A DNA stretch of 64,000 nt from Lytechinus variegatus (taxonomy: Eukaryota; Echinodermata; Echinoidea; Temnopleuroida; Toxopneustidae). The notes under the pieces were generated by a model. That model was not told where the DNA came from, searched no databases, and saw nothing but the letters and a program-made list of their open reading frames with translations. Position 1 is the stretch's first letter; each line of letters starts with the position of its first letter. Below, in pieces: positions 35,901 through 46,756 of the stretch. A program made the translations under genes and the position numbers. Where the stretch lies: contig NC_054741.1 in assembly GCF_018143015.1 (NCBI RefSeq), forward strand, positions 58,147,197 to 58,211,196, written 5' to 3'.

Positions 35901-38900
35901 AAAATTTGCGTGCAAATTGATATCAGAACTGGATATATTATATTGGTTATGTATTAGTGTCATTTAACCCTCTTGAATGGGATTCATTACACAGGCAATG
36001 CGATCGCGAAACGCGAGCGAAAAAATTTATACAAAGTCTATTTTCCAATTGTTCCGCTCACCTTTTTTTGTTTCCTTTCGGGGTCGGGCCGGTCGTTACG
36101 AGGCTGTAAATTACACATCATGGGTAAAATACCTCTTTCTTACTTTTCTTTCTGTTTTTCGTAGTTTCTATCAAGGTAAAGAGTACACTTTTTTCTGCAG
36201 GTTGTCAAAAAATAGGGGGGACGGGGCCGGCTCGGCCCCCTCCTGGATCCGCGGCTGGTTACAGCTAGAGAAGTGATTATGACTCTAATCGATTTGCTTC
36301 TTCAAGAATCATGTTAGTGCACTTTCTTTTGAGCGACTGAACCAACGCACAATATTTCGCCCCTCCAAACCTTTGTCTGACCTGAAGGTTCGAGTGCCAC
36401 TGAGTTCTCATGAAAGATACAGACGGGTTGTACATATAACGGTATTGTGAAAATAAACGAAATTTCATACAAATCGGATTAAGTCATTTTGAAATTCACT
36501 TGTTCGATTGGACTTGTTCTTTGAAATTCATGTCTCTTTAGAAAGTACATACATCGAGTCAGGTCCGACTTGATGCGGGATGGGAGAAAAGAAAAAAGAA
36601 CTACACTGTAAAAACTGTGGTGTTAAAACTGACACCAATTGGTGTTAATAGAGGACCACACCCTGAGGTGTTAAAATAACACCCTAGAAAATGAACATAA
36701 CACCAAAGAGTGTAAATTTAACAACCATAGGTTTTGTAAAACTAACACCTATAGGTGTAAAACTAACACCACCAATTTAACACCGTTGTAAAATAACTGG
36801 TGTGGTCCTCTATTTACACCGGTTAACACCAAATTTTTTGCTGTGTACCATACAATACATGTATTATTGTATATGACAGTATGAATTCTAGACTGCCCAT
36901 AATAATTACAATGATAATAATAATAATAATAGCCAATTTTTATAAAGCGCTTTCCCAGAATGACCCAAAGCGCGTTACAGCATATTATTACCCCGGTCAT
37001 TGGATTCATTTCAATCCAGCACGAAAAGTGCACAATTTCCACTCCCTGGGGAGCATTCCTTGCATTCGTCGCAGCCACATTATGGCGCTTGCAAAATCAA
37101 ACATACAATATCTATCACTTCCTACCGGGTACCCATTTAGAACCTGGGTCGAGAGTGGCAAAGTGTGGATTAACGCCTTGCCAAAGGACACTAGACCGCG
37201 ATGGGATTCGAACACACGACCCTCTGTTTACAAGGCGAGAGTCAGAACTGCTACACCATCGCTCTTCAACCATTCTAATTACAAGAAACAATTTTAAGGA
37301 ATGCCCATAATTGAGTTTTAAAAAATCATTACACTTCTGGCTCGGTTGATTAAACAACATTCTACCACAGTAATATTTAGTCAATTTTCAGCCTCTAAAA
37401 AAAGACCAATCCAACATTCTAAAATCTTGATCGGACACTTGACTGACGATTCTAAATTCATTTTTGTTATCGTTTTGGGTTGACTTTTATGTCTCTTCGT
37501 TTTGTTCAGCTCACTGAAAAGTCCCGTAATGATCAGCATCATCCGAGATCCAGTGGAAAGACTCGTGTCCCAGTTCTATTTCATGCGCCATGGTGACGGG
37601 GATATAAACAAAGAGGAACTCCTGGAGAAAATCCGTAGGCGACCAAATGGAGCTCTCTCTAACGAGGTAATAGCGAGTTTTCGCAACGCCACACAGAAAG
37701 AATTCAAGAACGCAGAAAATGAATTGAAAATGCGAGTCAAAATCACAGTGACTAGCTGAGAGGTCTTTGTCACACATCAATTTCTGCACCCCCGGGAACA
37801 GCAGATGGTCGTAAGTTTCGGTGCTGACGAACAATTGAAACTGCGTCGTTGGTCTAGAGTCCTGTTGTACAAAGAGTTACGATCGATCCGATCAATCGTA
37901 ACTATGGAAATCCATCAGTGTCATAATTTTTTCTACAAAAAAATTGCACAATGTCCTTTTTATGCAAAGAGAAGCACAGTGAATTTTCAAGAAGACAATG
38001 AATGCATGAATATACATCACAGCTAGAAAATATTTGGAACAAACATGCATAATAGATGTTGACGTTGCTGGCCGTCCATAGTTGCGATTGATCGGATCAA
38101 TCGTAACTCTTTTTACAACAGGGCCCAGGATGTTTTGATTCACCACTTTTCAACGAAGACTTCTTGGTTGCTCATTGTCTGAAGGGCAATTGACAATACA
38201 TTTTTTATATTCTTGAAAGCGTTCCGCGTGTCGGTGCCAAAACTCCCTATGACGATACTCCCGACAATACTGAGCGGAGACTCCTTGGTAAGGCATGGAT
38301 AAATATTAAAGGTCAAGTCCACCCCAGGAAAATGCTGACTTGAATGAATAGAAAAATCAAACTAGCATATAGTGCTGACAATTTCTTCCAATTCGGATGT
38401 AATATAAGAAAGTTATGACAAAAACAGTGATATGCACAACTAGGTGAGTCAGTCGATGATGTCCATTACTCACTATTTCTTTTGTTTTTATTGTTTGAAT
38501 TATACAATATTTCATTTTTTTTCATACATTTGACAATAAGGACCAACTTGACTGAACCATATAGTATTAAACAATGCTAATTCCACATGTTTAGGGAGGA
38601 ATTAATCGTTGTATTACTTAAAATTGAGGAGAAAATTAGAATATTTCATATAATAAAATACAAAAGAAATATTAAGTGGATGATGTCATAGTCTCCTCAT
38701 TTGCATACCAGCCAGCAGCCAACTGTTTGTGAAATAACGCGAAACTATAAAAAGTAATAACTGTCTTATTTTACATCCGATTTAGCTGAATTTTTCAGTG
38801 TTCTGCGTGTTGGATTTTTCTGTTTTTATTGAAACCAACTTTGCACCATTATACATCCTGGAGTTGCTTCGCCAGTTACCGTTCACAGAACCGCCGACAG

Positions 38901-41282
38901 TACCGACGATGTTTTGTCTCAATGATGTCAACAAAACCATTAAACCACAGTGCCCTAGTGTTCCAGCATGGGATTTTCGTCGTTTCATATCCGTTGCCAG
39001 GACAGTTACACTGCTGCTACGGAAATCATGTTAGATAATGTCAAACAATCTCATACCCCTAAAATTCATTATAGCCTTGTTTTTAGTAATGATTCTTTAT
39101 CATTTTGGTAGGGTTGGATAATTTAGGGAATGTGAGATTGATGATTAAACGCGAAAATTGAATTAAAAAACATTGGTGAGGTAAAGGGCATCAAGCGGCG
39201 GTGGGAGGAAGGGGGGGGGGGGTTAATGCTATGTTGTACCGGGTTATTCTTAGATATCCAAGATTATTTATTTACTTCTTTCTTTCTCTCCTTTCCCTTC
39301 AGACGATAGATGATTGTGTACAAAAAGGCAGAGCTGAATGCACTAGTAGTTTGTTCCGTAATAATTTCTACATCACATCATTTTGTGGATACGATCCTAA
39401 ATGCAGGTAAAATATGTGTATAAAAAACGAGTCAGTTTTCAATTCTTCACCATGTCCTCTTTCATTAACAGTTCTCTATATATTCTGCACTATCACCTAT
39501 TCATAATGCCGTTTCACTGAGGATCCATTTGTGTCTTTTTTGTATTTTTATGAAACTCAAACATGTCAATAATGTGTTAAAATATATTTCGTTCTCTTTG
39601 AAATTTCCTCATCTTTCAGTTTCCATGTTCCCCTCCGTTCTTTTAAGGTCAAGTTCACCCCAGAACGAGCCAGTTACATCCAAATGAGAGAGTCGATGAT
39701 GTCACTCACTCACTATTTCTTTTGTTTTTTATTGTTTGAATTATGCAATATTTCAATTTTTACGAATTTGACGATTAGGACCTCCTTGCCTGAAGCACAA
39801 AATGTTAAATTAATGGAATTCCATGTGTGCAGGGACGAATGAAACTTCACTTCACATGACAATGACGAGAAAATAAAAATATTTCATATTTCATTTAATA
39901 AAATACAAAAAAATAGTGAGTGAGTGATGTCATCAGTTCCTCATTTGCATACCGACCGAGATGTGCATATAAGTCTTTTGTGAAATGAAGCGAAACTTAA
40001 AATGCCATAACTTTATTTTACATCCGATTTTGATGAATTTTTCCGTGTTATGCTTGTTGAAATTTTCTCTGTTTATTCAAATCAAGTTTTTGTTGGGGTG
40101 GACTTGTCCTTTAAGGCCTACACCGGGGGCCTACAACATCGATCGATGCGAATTATTACACACTTATGTTGTGTTAAGGAAAGAACATTATTCTTTTTCA
40201 TCTAATATTTGATTTTTTGTTGTTGCATAATTATAATATCCTGAATCATTAAGATTATCTCCATTCAATAGTATGTCAATCCCCATTTCCCGCCCTTTTC
40301 CCTCTCAACAGTAAATATCCTAACTACGCATTGAAACAAGCCAAACTCAATGTCGATAAGTTCTTGGTAATTGGTCTTGTTGAAGAATACGATCTCTCCA
40401 TGGCCGTCTTTGAAAAGCTTCTCCCAGAAACGTTCGGAGGAGCAGCTAAAATATACGCGGAAAATAAAGGTAAGCAGTTACTTGGTGTCATGAGCCTCCA
40501 CCGGAACGTTGATTTCAGTGAGCTTTATCAGTCGTTTTAAATGTTAGATGATAGAAGTTACAGGGATTTTTGGATCCTAAATTTATTACCTGAGAACTGA
40601 TGTGCCATTGCCTCTTCGTCATGAAATATCGTAAGGTGTGATTAAAGGCTTTTAAGGTATTTCCGCCAATTATTTCGAAATTAACATTTCTGCATTACTT
40701 CGATCACAATCATGAACATGACTGTAACTGGTGGAGTACCGGGGGGGGGGGGGGGGGCTGCCCATGCCCAGGCGCCATTTTCGGATACATAAAACAGCAA
40801 AGGGGGAGGAGAAAAGACGGGCAACAACTTGGAAATGAAATTTACGAAGAACCAAAGGAACAATCTGGATTTGAAGCGGGTATGGAAAAGTGGCTTTAAA
40901 AGGAAAATGGATCCCTATGTCAATGCTGTGATTGATAAGTTTAGTTGTTTTTTAATTGGGGTGGACATCCCAAATCCTTAACCCTCTAATATGAAGGAAA
41001 TAAAAAAAACAGCCTTTACTAGCCCTTCTACGCCACTCCTGATTATTGTGATTATTGTTTTCTTACCCATCCCTTCTCTCCCCCACCCCCCTCTCTCTCT
41101 CCTTCTTAGATCAATCAATGGAGAAATCGAAAACAAGCTACAAGTCACCGCCATCTCCGATGTCTTACTCTTTCCTGAAACAAAATTTGAAGAACGACTA
41201 CGAGTTCTACGATTACGTGAAGAAACGCCTGCATAAAGTCGCTAAGAATCTTGGAATCGGATATTGTGACCGTTCATTGTAG
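30975..41282 (+). CDS. Uronyl/heparan sulfate 2-O-sulfotransferase-like protein, copy B
   Basis: Complete gene of 454 codons plus TAG. Exons: 30975-31152, 31586-31953, 32691-32834, 34732-34814, 37510-37666, 39303-39406, 40312-40469, 41110-41282. Exon 1 has a membrane anchor (LRPFIILFVGSLVLYFIV) and then an acidic EDDEDSE stretch. Exon 2 is the longest stem of the family here (368 nt), rich in Ser and charged residues and possibly coiled (EKMLHLESLVNRLEKSVD). Catalytic signatures follow: MPKCGSRTFVW in exon 3, HGHYRFID in exon 4, RDPVERLVS in exon 5, SFCGY in exon 6, NVDKFLVIGLVEEYDLS in exon 7, YDYVKKRLHKV in exon 8. Exon 6 is one codon longer than in A and C. Several in-frame ATGs lie before the anchor; the first was chosen. 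The donor of exon 3 is followed within about 10 bases by a long GAT microsatellite. Introns 3-6 hold several mobile-element remnants. Confidence 0.9.
32845..33226 (+). repeat. (GAT/GATAAT)n microsatellite
   Basis: About 380 bp of GAT units with GATAAT variants, beginning about 10 bases after the exon 3 donor of copy B. Open frames on both strands here are only Met/Ile or His/Tyr repeats. Confidence 0.97.
33241..33731. mobile_element. Non-autonomous hAT-like element, 491 bp
   Basis: Ends CAGTGGCGGATCC and GGATCCGCCCCTG, flanked by an exact 8-bp duplication GTTGAGTT. Inside are about four tandem units of roughly 70-75 bp (TTTTCCGCGGATGATACGAC) at 33370-33690. Confidence 0.88.
34193..34332. repeat. 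21-bp tandem repeat, about six units
   Basis: Unit ACACGGACCAACACGTCAGC plus T or A. Being a multiple of three it stays open in several frames (for example RTNTSAT repeats), but there is no sign of a gene. Confidence 0.85.
35147..36257. mobile_element. Non-autonomous hAT-like element with GCGAGCGCGAAGCGCGAGC units
   Basis: Ends CAGGGGCGGATCCAG and CTGGATCCGCGGCTG. Inside, about seven irregular units are each headed by AATGCGAGCGCGAAGCGCGA or a variant. Flanking 8-mers match at only half their positions, so the insertion is probably old. Confidence 0.7.
36604..36846. mobile_element. MITE, CACAGCAAAAA family
   Basis: TA|CACTGTAAAAACTGTGGTG at the left and AATTTTTTGCTGTG|TA at the right, with AGAGGACCACACC and TGTGGTCCTCT inside. 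Reverse orientation relative to 9008-9241. Confidence 0.8.
36905..37275 (-). mobile_element. tRNA-derived SINE
   Basis: On the - strand: GAGCGATGGTGTAGCAGTTC (A box region), GTGTTCGAATCCCATCG (B box), a body with GGCAAGGCGTTAATCCACAC, and a (TTA)n tail near 36910-36932. Just upstream of exon 5 of copy B. Confidence 0.75.
37861..38125. mobile_element. MITE with CCTGTTGTACAAAGAGTTAC termini
   Basis: Long inverted ends (about 45 bp), including GATCCGATCAATCGTAACT on both sides, 265 bp, directly after exon 5 of copy B. Confidence 0.85.
38126..38850. repeat. Two adjoining MITE remnants
   Basis: 38126-38300 resembles the right half of the 61231-61517 element (GATTCACCACTTTTCAACGA). 38306-38850 begins TTAAAGGTCAAGTCCACCCC and carries the inner landmarks of the 17887-18397 family, but its right end is lost. 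Confidence 0.6.
39642..40114. mobile_element. MITE, TTAAAGGTCAAGTCCACCCC family
   Basis: Left TTTTAAGGTCAAGTTCACCC, right GGGGTGGACTTGTCCTTTAA. Between exons 6 and 7 of copy B. Confidence 0.8.
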
Positions 41283-41335
41283 ATATCATGTCATTTCTGG
41301 GTTGTGTTTTACAAAATAACATGTCTTAATGACCT

Positions 41336-41493
41336 GGGCTCCGTAACACAAAGATTAGCGATCAATCGCTAAATGAACTGACCAATCAATATCAATGTAA
41401 CACGCGCATTAGGTTTAAAATATTGACCAGGAACCAATCAGTGCGGTTCTTTCATATTTGCAATTCATCACTAATCTTTGTGTTACGGAGCCC
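41336..41493. mobile_element. MITE with GGGCTCCGTAACACAAAGAT termini
   Basis: GGGCTCCGTAACACAAAGAT and ATCTTTGTGTTACGGAGCCC are exact inverted ends. 158 bp, beginning about 50 bases past the stop codon of copy B. Confidence 0.85.
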
Positions 41494-41548
41494 TGATGAT
41501 CAACTCTATAACAGGCCTGCTATCAGCCAATCGAATCGATTTTCAGTA

Positions 41549-41787
41549 CACTGTAAAAACTGTGGTGTTAAAACTGACACCAGTTGGTGTTAATAGAGGA
41601 CCACACCCTGAGGTGTTTAAACTACACCCTAGAGATTGAACATAACACCAAAGAGTGTAAATGTAACAACCAAAGGTGTTGTAATAACACATGGGTGTAA
41701 AACTAACACCACTAATTTAATACCGGTGTAAAACAACTGGTGTGGTCCTCTATGTACACCGGTTAACACCACAGTTTTTGCTGTGTA
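41549..41787. mobile_element. MITE, CACAGCAAAAA family
   Basis: TA|CACTGTAAAAACTGTGGTG and CACAGTTTTTGCTGTG|TA. Closely similar to the copy at 36604-36846. Confidence 0.8.
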
Positions 41788-42751
41788 GTGTTAAAATGTT
41801 ATTGCCAATTTGTTAATACTAAAAGTTTAATGAATTAATGTTTCATAAAAGTTTCATGTCCGTTAGGCATATAAGCTCCTGTGCCGATCGATAAATATGG
41901 ATACATACAAATTCTACAGACCATACAAGCCTTGTACACCAGTATTTATTTTCTCTCTTCAATTTTTGTTGCTTTGACGTTAAGGGTCCTCTTGATTGAA
42001 TCACAGTAACTTATAACGACAATTCATCTTGTTCAGGGAGAAATCAAATTTTGTTTCCCGTCGTGATGAGGAAAAATTGAAATATTTTTTATTTCATGTC
42101 ACAAAATATGAAAAGTAAAAGTGAGACTGTGACACCATGGCTCTCTAATTCTATGCGTGTTTAGCATTGTTTTTTTTAAGTGAAATTGTGAAATATAGCT
42201 TTTTTATTTCATACCCGATTTCTATGAAATCTTTAATATTATGCTTGTTTGATTTTTTCAATTTTCTAAATTAACTTTGTGTTAGAGTGATATGATAACA
42301 TAATTATGTCAATTAAACTTTAGCGTTTTTTGTATTCTATAAGAAGATTCTATTGATACAACAGGTGCTATGTATTCTTGAGAACCAGTTGATACATAGA
42401 TTCGCAGGCCTATTTTAGGAAATTAAAATAATGTGTTTTTTTTATTTCGTACTTGCAAACATTATTTTGATAGTTTCATGAATTTTAAAAATTTTCTTAT
42501 GATTTACGAGTTATGTTGGCAAAGAAATTTTTTCCCATCCTTTAAAACCAAAAAATATATTGTAGAATAATAAACAAAGACCCTTAATTTTAAGAATAAT
42601 AAAGCGTTTAGGGTAATCTAAACCGTCTGAAGATGGCAATGATTCGACTGACTTGTTCGAAACGTTTATTTTTAGTGAGAAAAACGTTCTGGGGACATTT
42701 TGTACTCTGTATAAGAAAAAGAGCCAATCTAGTCCATTATCACACTCCTCT

Positions 42752-43138
42752 GGTGTTGCAAGAAACTTGCGATCGATTGCAAGTCAATTTTCAGTCCCTA
42801 AATCAATCATATGTCTTGCAGTTAATTGCAAATTAGTGATTGATTGCTAATTTGCCACTTGAATAACGAAGTTTAATCTGATTTGCTACAGATAACGTTG
42901 ATTTATCAGTTGTAAAATTGTAACAAATATTTGCAATTGATCGCAAATATTTTCTTGCAACACCCTCTTAGGGTGATACTAGGGACCAATCCCTTTGGAG
43001 TGAACTGTAAATCTTTTTATGGTGCATTTATAAATCCCTTTGGAGTGATTTACAAGAAGAGGCACATGCAGTTCACTCCAGAATGAGTCATCATACACTC
43101 TAAATGGATGTACAGTTCACTCCAAATGAATTGGTCCC
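42752..43138. mobile_element. Two adjacent MITEs
   Basis: 42752-42964 has ends GGTGTTGCAAGAAA and TTTTCTTGCAACACC. 42982-43138 has ends GGGACCAATCCCTTTGGAGT and TTGGTCCC with a TA duplication, plus internal GTGAACTGTA/TACAGTTCAC pairs. Confidence 0.8.
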
Positions 43139-43437
43139 TATAATAGGGAATTTTAGGAGCAGTGGACGAGAACGGCGTATAGCAGTCGTCTGATAATCGA
43201 GTCAACGTTGTCGTCAGTCCTAGTTCTATCACTCAAAGAGTGGGTAACTTTCAAACAATAAGAACATTTCCCTGAACTATCACAGTCACACCGTACGAAA
43301 ATGATAACAAGAAGTACATTAAAAAAATATATATATATTGAGTTATTTGTGTGAAAATTATGTTTCATAGTTTGGTATCAAGAATATAGAAAGTTATAAA
43401 AAGCACTAAAAATCAGATATATTAAAACAAAAACAGA

Positions 43438-43716
43438 TTACAAATTATTTAAAAACATCAACATTGGGAAAAAATATAGAAACATTAAAAAAAGGTAACA
43501 TGAAAGGAAAAAAAACATGCCAACATCAATGTAAAATAACATGATATTAAATAATAAGATAAAAAAAAGAAAGACAAATATTTTCAAATTGTTGATTTGC
43601 TTGCTGAAAGAGTTAATGTCATTTATCATTCTACATGTTCCGGGTAAGGAATTGAAAAGTTCGGATGCATGATATTGAATCGAATTTATTACCAAATATA
43701 TCACTGTCAGGTACAA
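43438..43716 (-). mobile_element. LINE 3'-end remnant
   Basis: The - strand frame encodes SIQYHASELFNSLPGTCRMI followed by SFSKQINNLKIF, resembling the GPxLWNSLP...SFKxxLK C terminus of non-LTR retrotransposon ORF2 proteins. Confidence 0.55.
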
Positions 43717-44029
43717 TTACAAGGAATAGTACATCACATATAAACAAAACATTTGGTAATTGGAGCTAGCATAATAGCAAGATGCTAATCGAGGTTAGCC
43801 CGAAATAATGTCATTATCATAGTTTAAACAATAATTTTAACTAAATTTCAATATTGTACATCAAATTCAGTGCTAATTTTACTTATTACTGTTTCAGCAA
43901 ATTGCGATAATTTTTAGTGAAAAAAATTACACTATTTACAAGAAAAAAATATCTTAATTATTCGCAAAATATTTATATTAAATTATTTGTTTTCAGGCAG
44001 TATTAATCATACTAAATTATTATCTTCCG

Positions 44030-44220
44030 GTAGCATTAATTTTAACGATTTGCTAAATATCTTGCGACTGGAGGTGTTTCTAATATTACTTGGCAGATGA
44101 TTCCATAAAGTAGGACCAGAAAATGAAATTGATTGTTTTCCCAAATTGTTATTATTTTTGTCAAGATTAACATTTCGCTTTTCTCTATTTTTTGTATTGT
44201 AAGGATGGTCTATAAATAAT
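44030..44220 (-). mobile_element. Second LINE 3'-end remnant
   Basis: Reading 44220 downward gives FIDHPYNTKNREKRNVNLDK, then SISFSGPTLWNHLPSNIRN, the same C-terminal signature. It is a separate copy from 43438-43716. Confidence 0.65.
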
Positions 44221-45154
44221 AATAATTAAAAAAATCAATAAAAACTATGCGCCAACCGATTATTAATTAAATCGTGCATAAATACTCCTATCAAATATTG
44301 GTATCATTTAGTCTATAGCTATTCTTTTTTTGCAGTAATAATACAGGGTTCAGGGTTGTTTTGCACGTCCCACCCCAAACTTCCTGACCAAAAATATATG
44401 AGTTGTATAAAATAACTAAGATTCTTTTTGTTACATAATTCCTCAATCTATAAAGTATTCAATTTTTTTGCTTAGCACATTGCATACAATGTCAACCTGA
44501 TTTTAACAAAATTTGTGTGGGGGCCTTGAAAGGGTTATTTGTGTTGTTAACGCAAATTCTTGATATAAAGAATAGAATGTTGGATATCAAGAAATTGAAG
44601 AAAGGATAAAACGGCAGATGTGACAGTCTCATCTGAAAGTGTTACAAATTTCGTGATTGCTTATATCCGATTTTTTTACATCCGAATTCTTGATGTCATC
44701 TCTTTCACATTGGGTAAAAATGCTCCACGAGGGTATAGTTATGTGTCCAACTAACATTGGGCATTTCTTTTGGGTATTTTTATCTATCTAGTGTGATGAA
44801 AAATTGTGCCCATTCTAAAGTAATTGCTGCTTATTTTTTAACCTTACCGGAAAATATTCTTCCAGCAGTGGGTAAAATATTGCCCCATATATTGGTTGGA
44901 CACAATATTAATCTCGTGCTGGTTAAATATTGTTTTACAGTGTACAGCAATTTTTTGTTTTCTTGCTTATATTTTTATGACAGTCGTGTAAGACTTACAA
45001 GACTTAGAAATGCAGTGATATATTTTTAAACAAAAAGTTTTTGTTTTTTTAAATCATTATTGTTGTCACCCCCCACCCGTAATGTCATCATCATGGCGGA
45101 ATAAAAGAGAGGAAGTGAGAGGAAGAGAGAGTTGAAGAGAAAAAATGTGGGAGA

Positions 45155-45376
45155 GCTATATAGGAAATGCAGAAGAGATTCCAATAGTCATCGAAATTGC
45201 AAAAGAAAAAAGTAAGTTGGAACCGACACGTTAAGGTAGATAACAAGAGAAAGTGGTGTATATAGTATAAAGCTATATAGGAAATGCAGAAGAGATTCCA
45301 ATAGTCATCGAAATTGCAAAAGAAAAAAGTAAGTTGGAACCGACACGTTAAGGTAGATAACAAGAGAAAGTGGTGT
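45155..45376. repeat. 117-bp direct tandem duplication
   Basis: GCTATATAGGAAATGCAGAA starts at 45155 and again at 45272. The two units look nearly identical, so the duplication is recent. Confidence 0.9.
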
Positions 45377-45671
45377 CTGTGTGTGTGTGTGTGGGGGGGG
45401 GGGTAAGAGAGATATTGAAAATGGATTGTATTATTGAGAGGGGTTAAATTCTATCCTATTGTACTATGAATTACCCTTTTTTAAACTACCAATAAGCACT
45501 GTAATAGTAACAAATATTATTAACCGAACAATAAGACCGAAGGAGCTGGTAAGACTGTTTGTGTTTATACTTGGTAGAGAACTCGCATTGTTACCGTCCG
45601 GCGTACAAACTCTGTGATTCGGGGGGGGGGGGGGAGATTGCAAGAGATTTACAATGAAAAGACTTGCATAT

Positions 45672-46496
45672 ATTGGCGGATCCAGGGGGAAGGCTCGGGG
45701 GCGCGCGATTTTTCTAACAGACATTATGCTTCATGATGTAATTAGAGTACAGATGGCTTTTGGCCGCTAAGTAAGAGCCCTAAATGGAAATAATATATTT
45801 TCATTTTCACGACAGATATATATGAAATTCAATCATCCAAAAACAAAAAAAAATGATTATGCATCTTCCCATAATTCTTAAAAATTAGAGGCAAGTAAAG
45901 TGAATAGCAAACAAACCATTCTCAAAAGAAAAGAAAAGGAAAAAAACTTCAAGTGTTCGTTTGCTACGCTCGCTCATATTGTATGTATCCCAACCAATGA
46001 CATATATCTTTTAAAGGAAATATAACATTTTCACATCTGAATGCTTAAGTGTCTTCTCGATCGCTTCACTCGCTTCTAAATTGAAAAAATGGCGTAGTTA
46101 AAACTTTAAAGTCCCTTTTTTTCTCTCTCCAATGCAGTAATGCACAGTTACCTCCTCTACATAATTTGAAACAATTTTGTACATCTCCTTTCTATTTAGT
46201 CTTTACTTTAGGATTGACTCGGATTAAAGGCCCGAATAAACAACCGAAAAAAAAAACGGCTCGCGCTTATATAATTTCTTTTTGTGCCTTTTTATAATTA
46301 AAGTGCCCTTTTCGTCCTTCTTAAGCCAAATAATATAGTATCGCTTGATAAAAAAACACAGATCATCCCCATTCCCCAATTTTCCGACGTGATACAAAAA
46401 TAATGTAATTTTTAAAGGCTCCGCCAATACGCAAAAATACTCGGGCGCAGCTCGACCCGAAAGCCCCCCCCCCCCACAATAACATGGATCCGCTAC
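45672..46496. mobile_element. Degraded hAT-like element of the GCGAAGCGC family
   Basis: TTGGCGGATCCAGG at the left and CATGGATCCGCTACC at the right, with TTGCTACGCTCGCTCATATT and CGCTTCACTCGCTTCT inside. Confidence 0.5.
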
Positions 46497-46756
46497 CTTG
46501 CAAAAGGTGTATTTTGGTGCTCTTTTAAGCAGCCACCTAATCTAATACATAAACACAATAGTAAATTTACCCGAAGAATAAACACTTCCAAAGGATTTCT
46601 TTTGTTGGAAAAGGCCTTCATGATAAATTCTTTCAACGCTCCTCTTCAGATTACTCTCTCACGTAATAAGACAGTGTTATGTCAACTTTGTTCCGTACGG
46701 AACGCTGAACATAATTAGTGAATCAGAGAAATGTTTTAGAAGAGTGCGATTGCGAC

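Larger units (their letters stand above)
44230..46756. other. Gap between copies B and C
   Basis: Holds a 117-bp direct duplication (45155-45376) and a hAT-like remnant (45672-46496). No coding exon recognised. No evident promoter motif before copy C exon 1. Confidence 0.5.
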
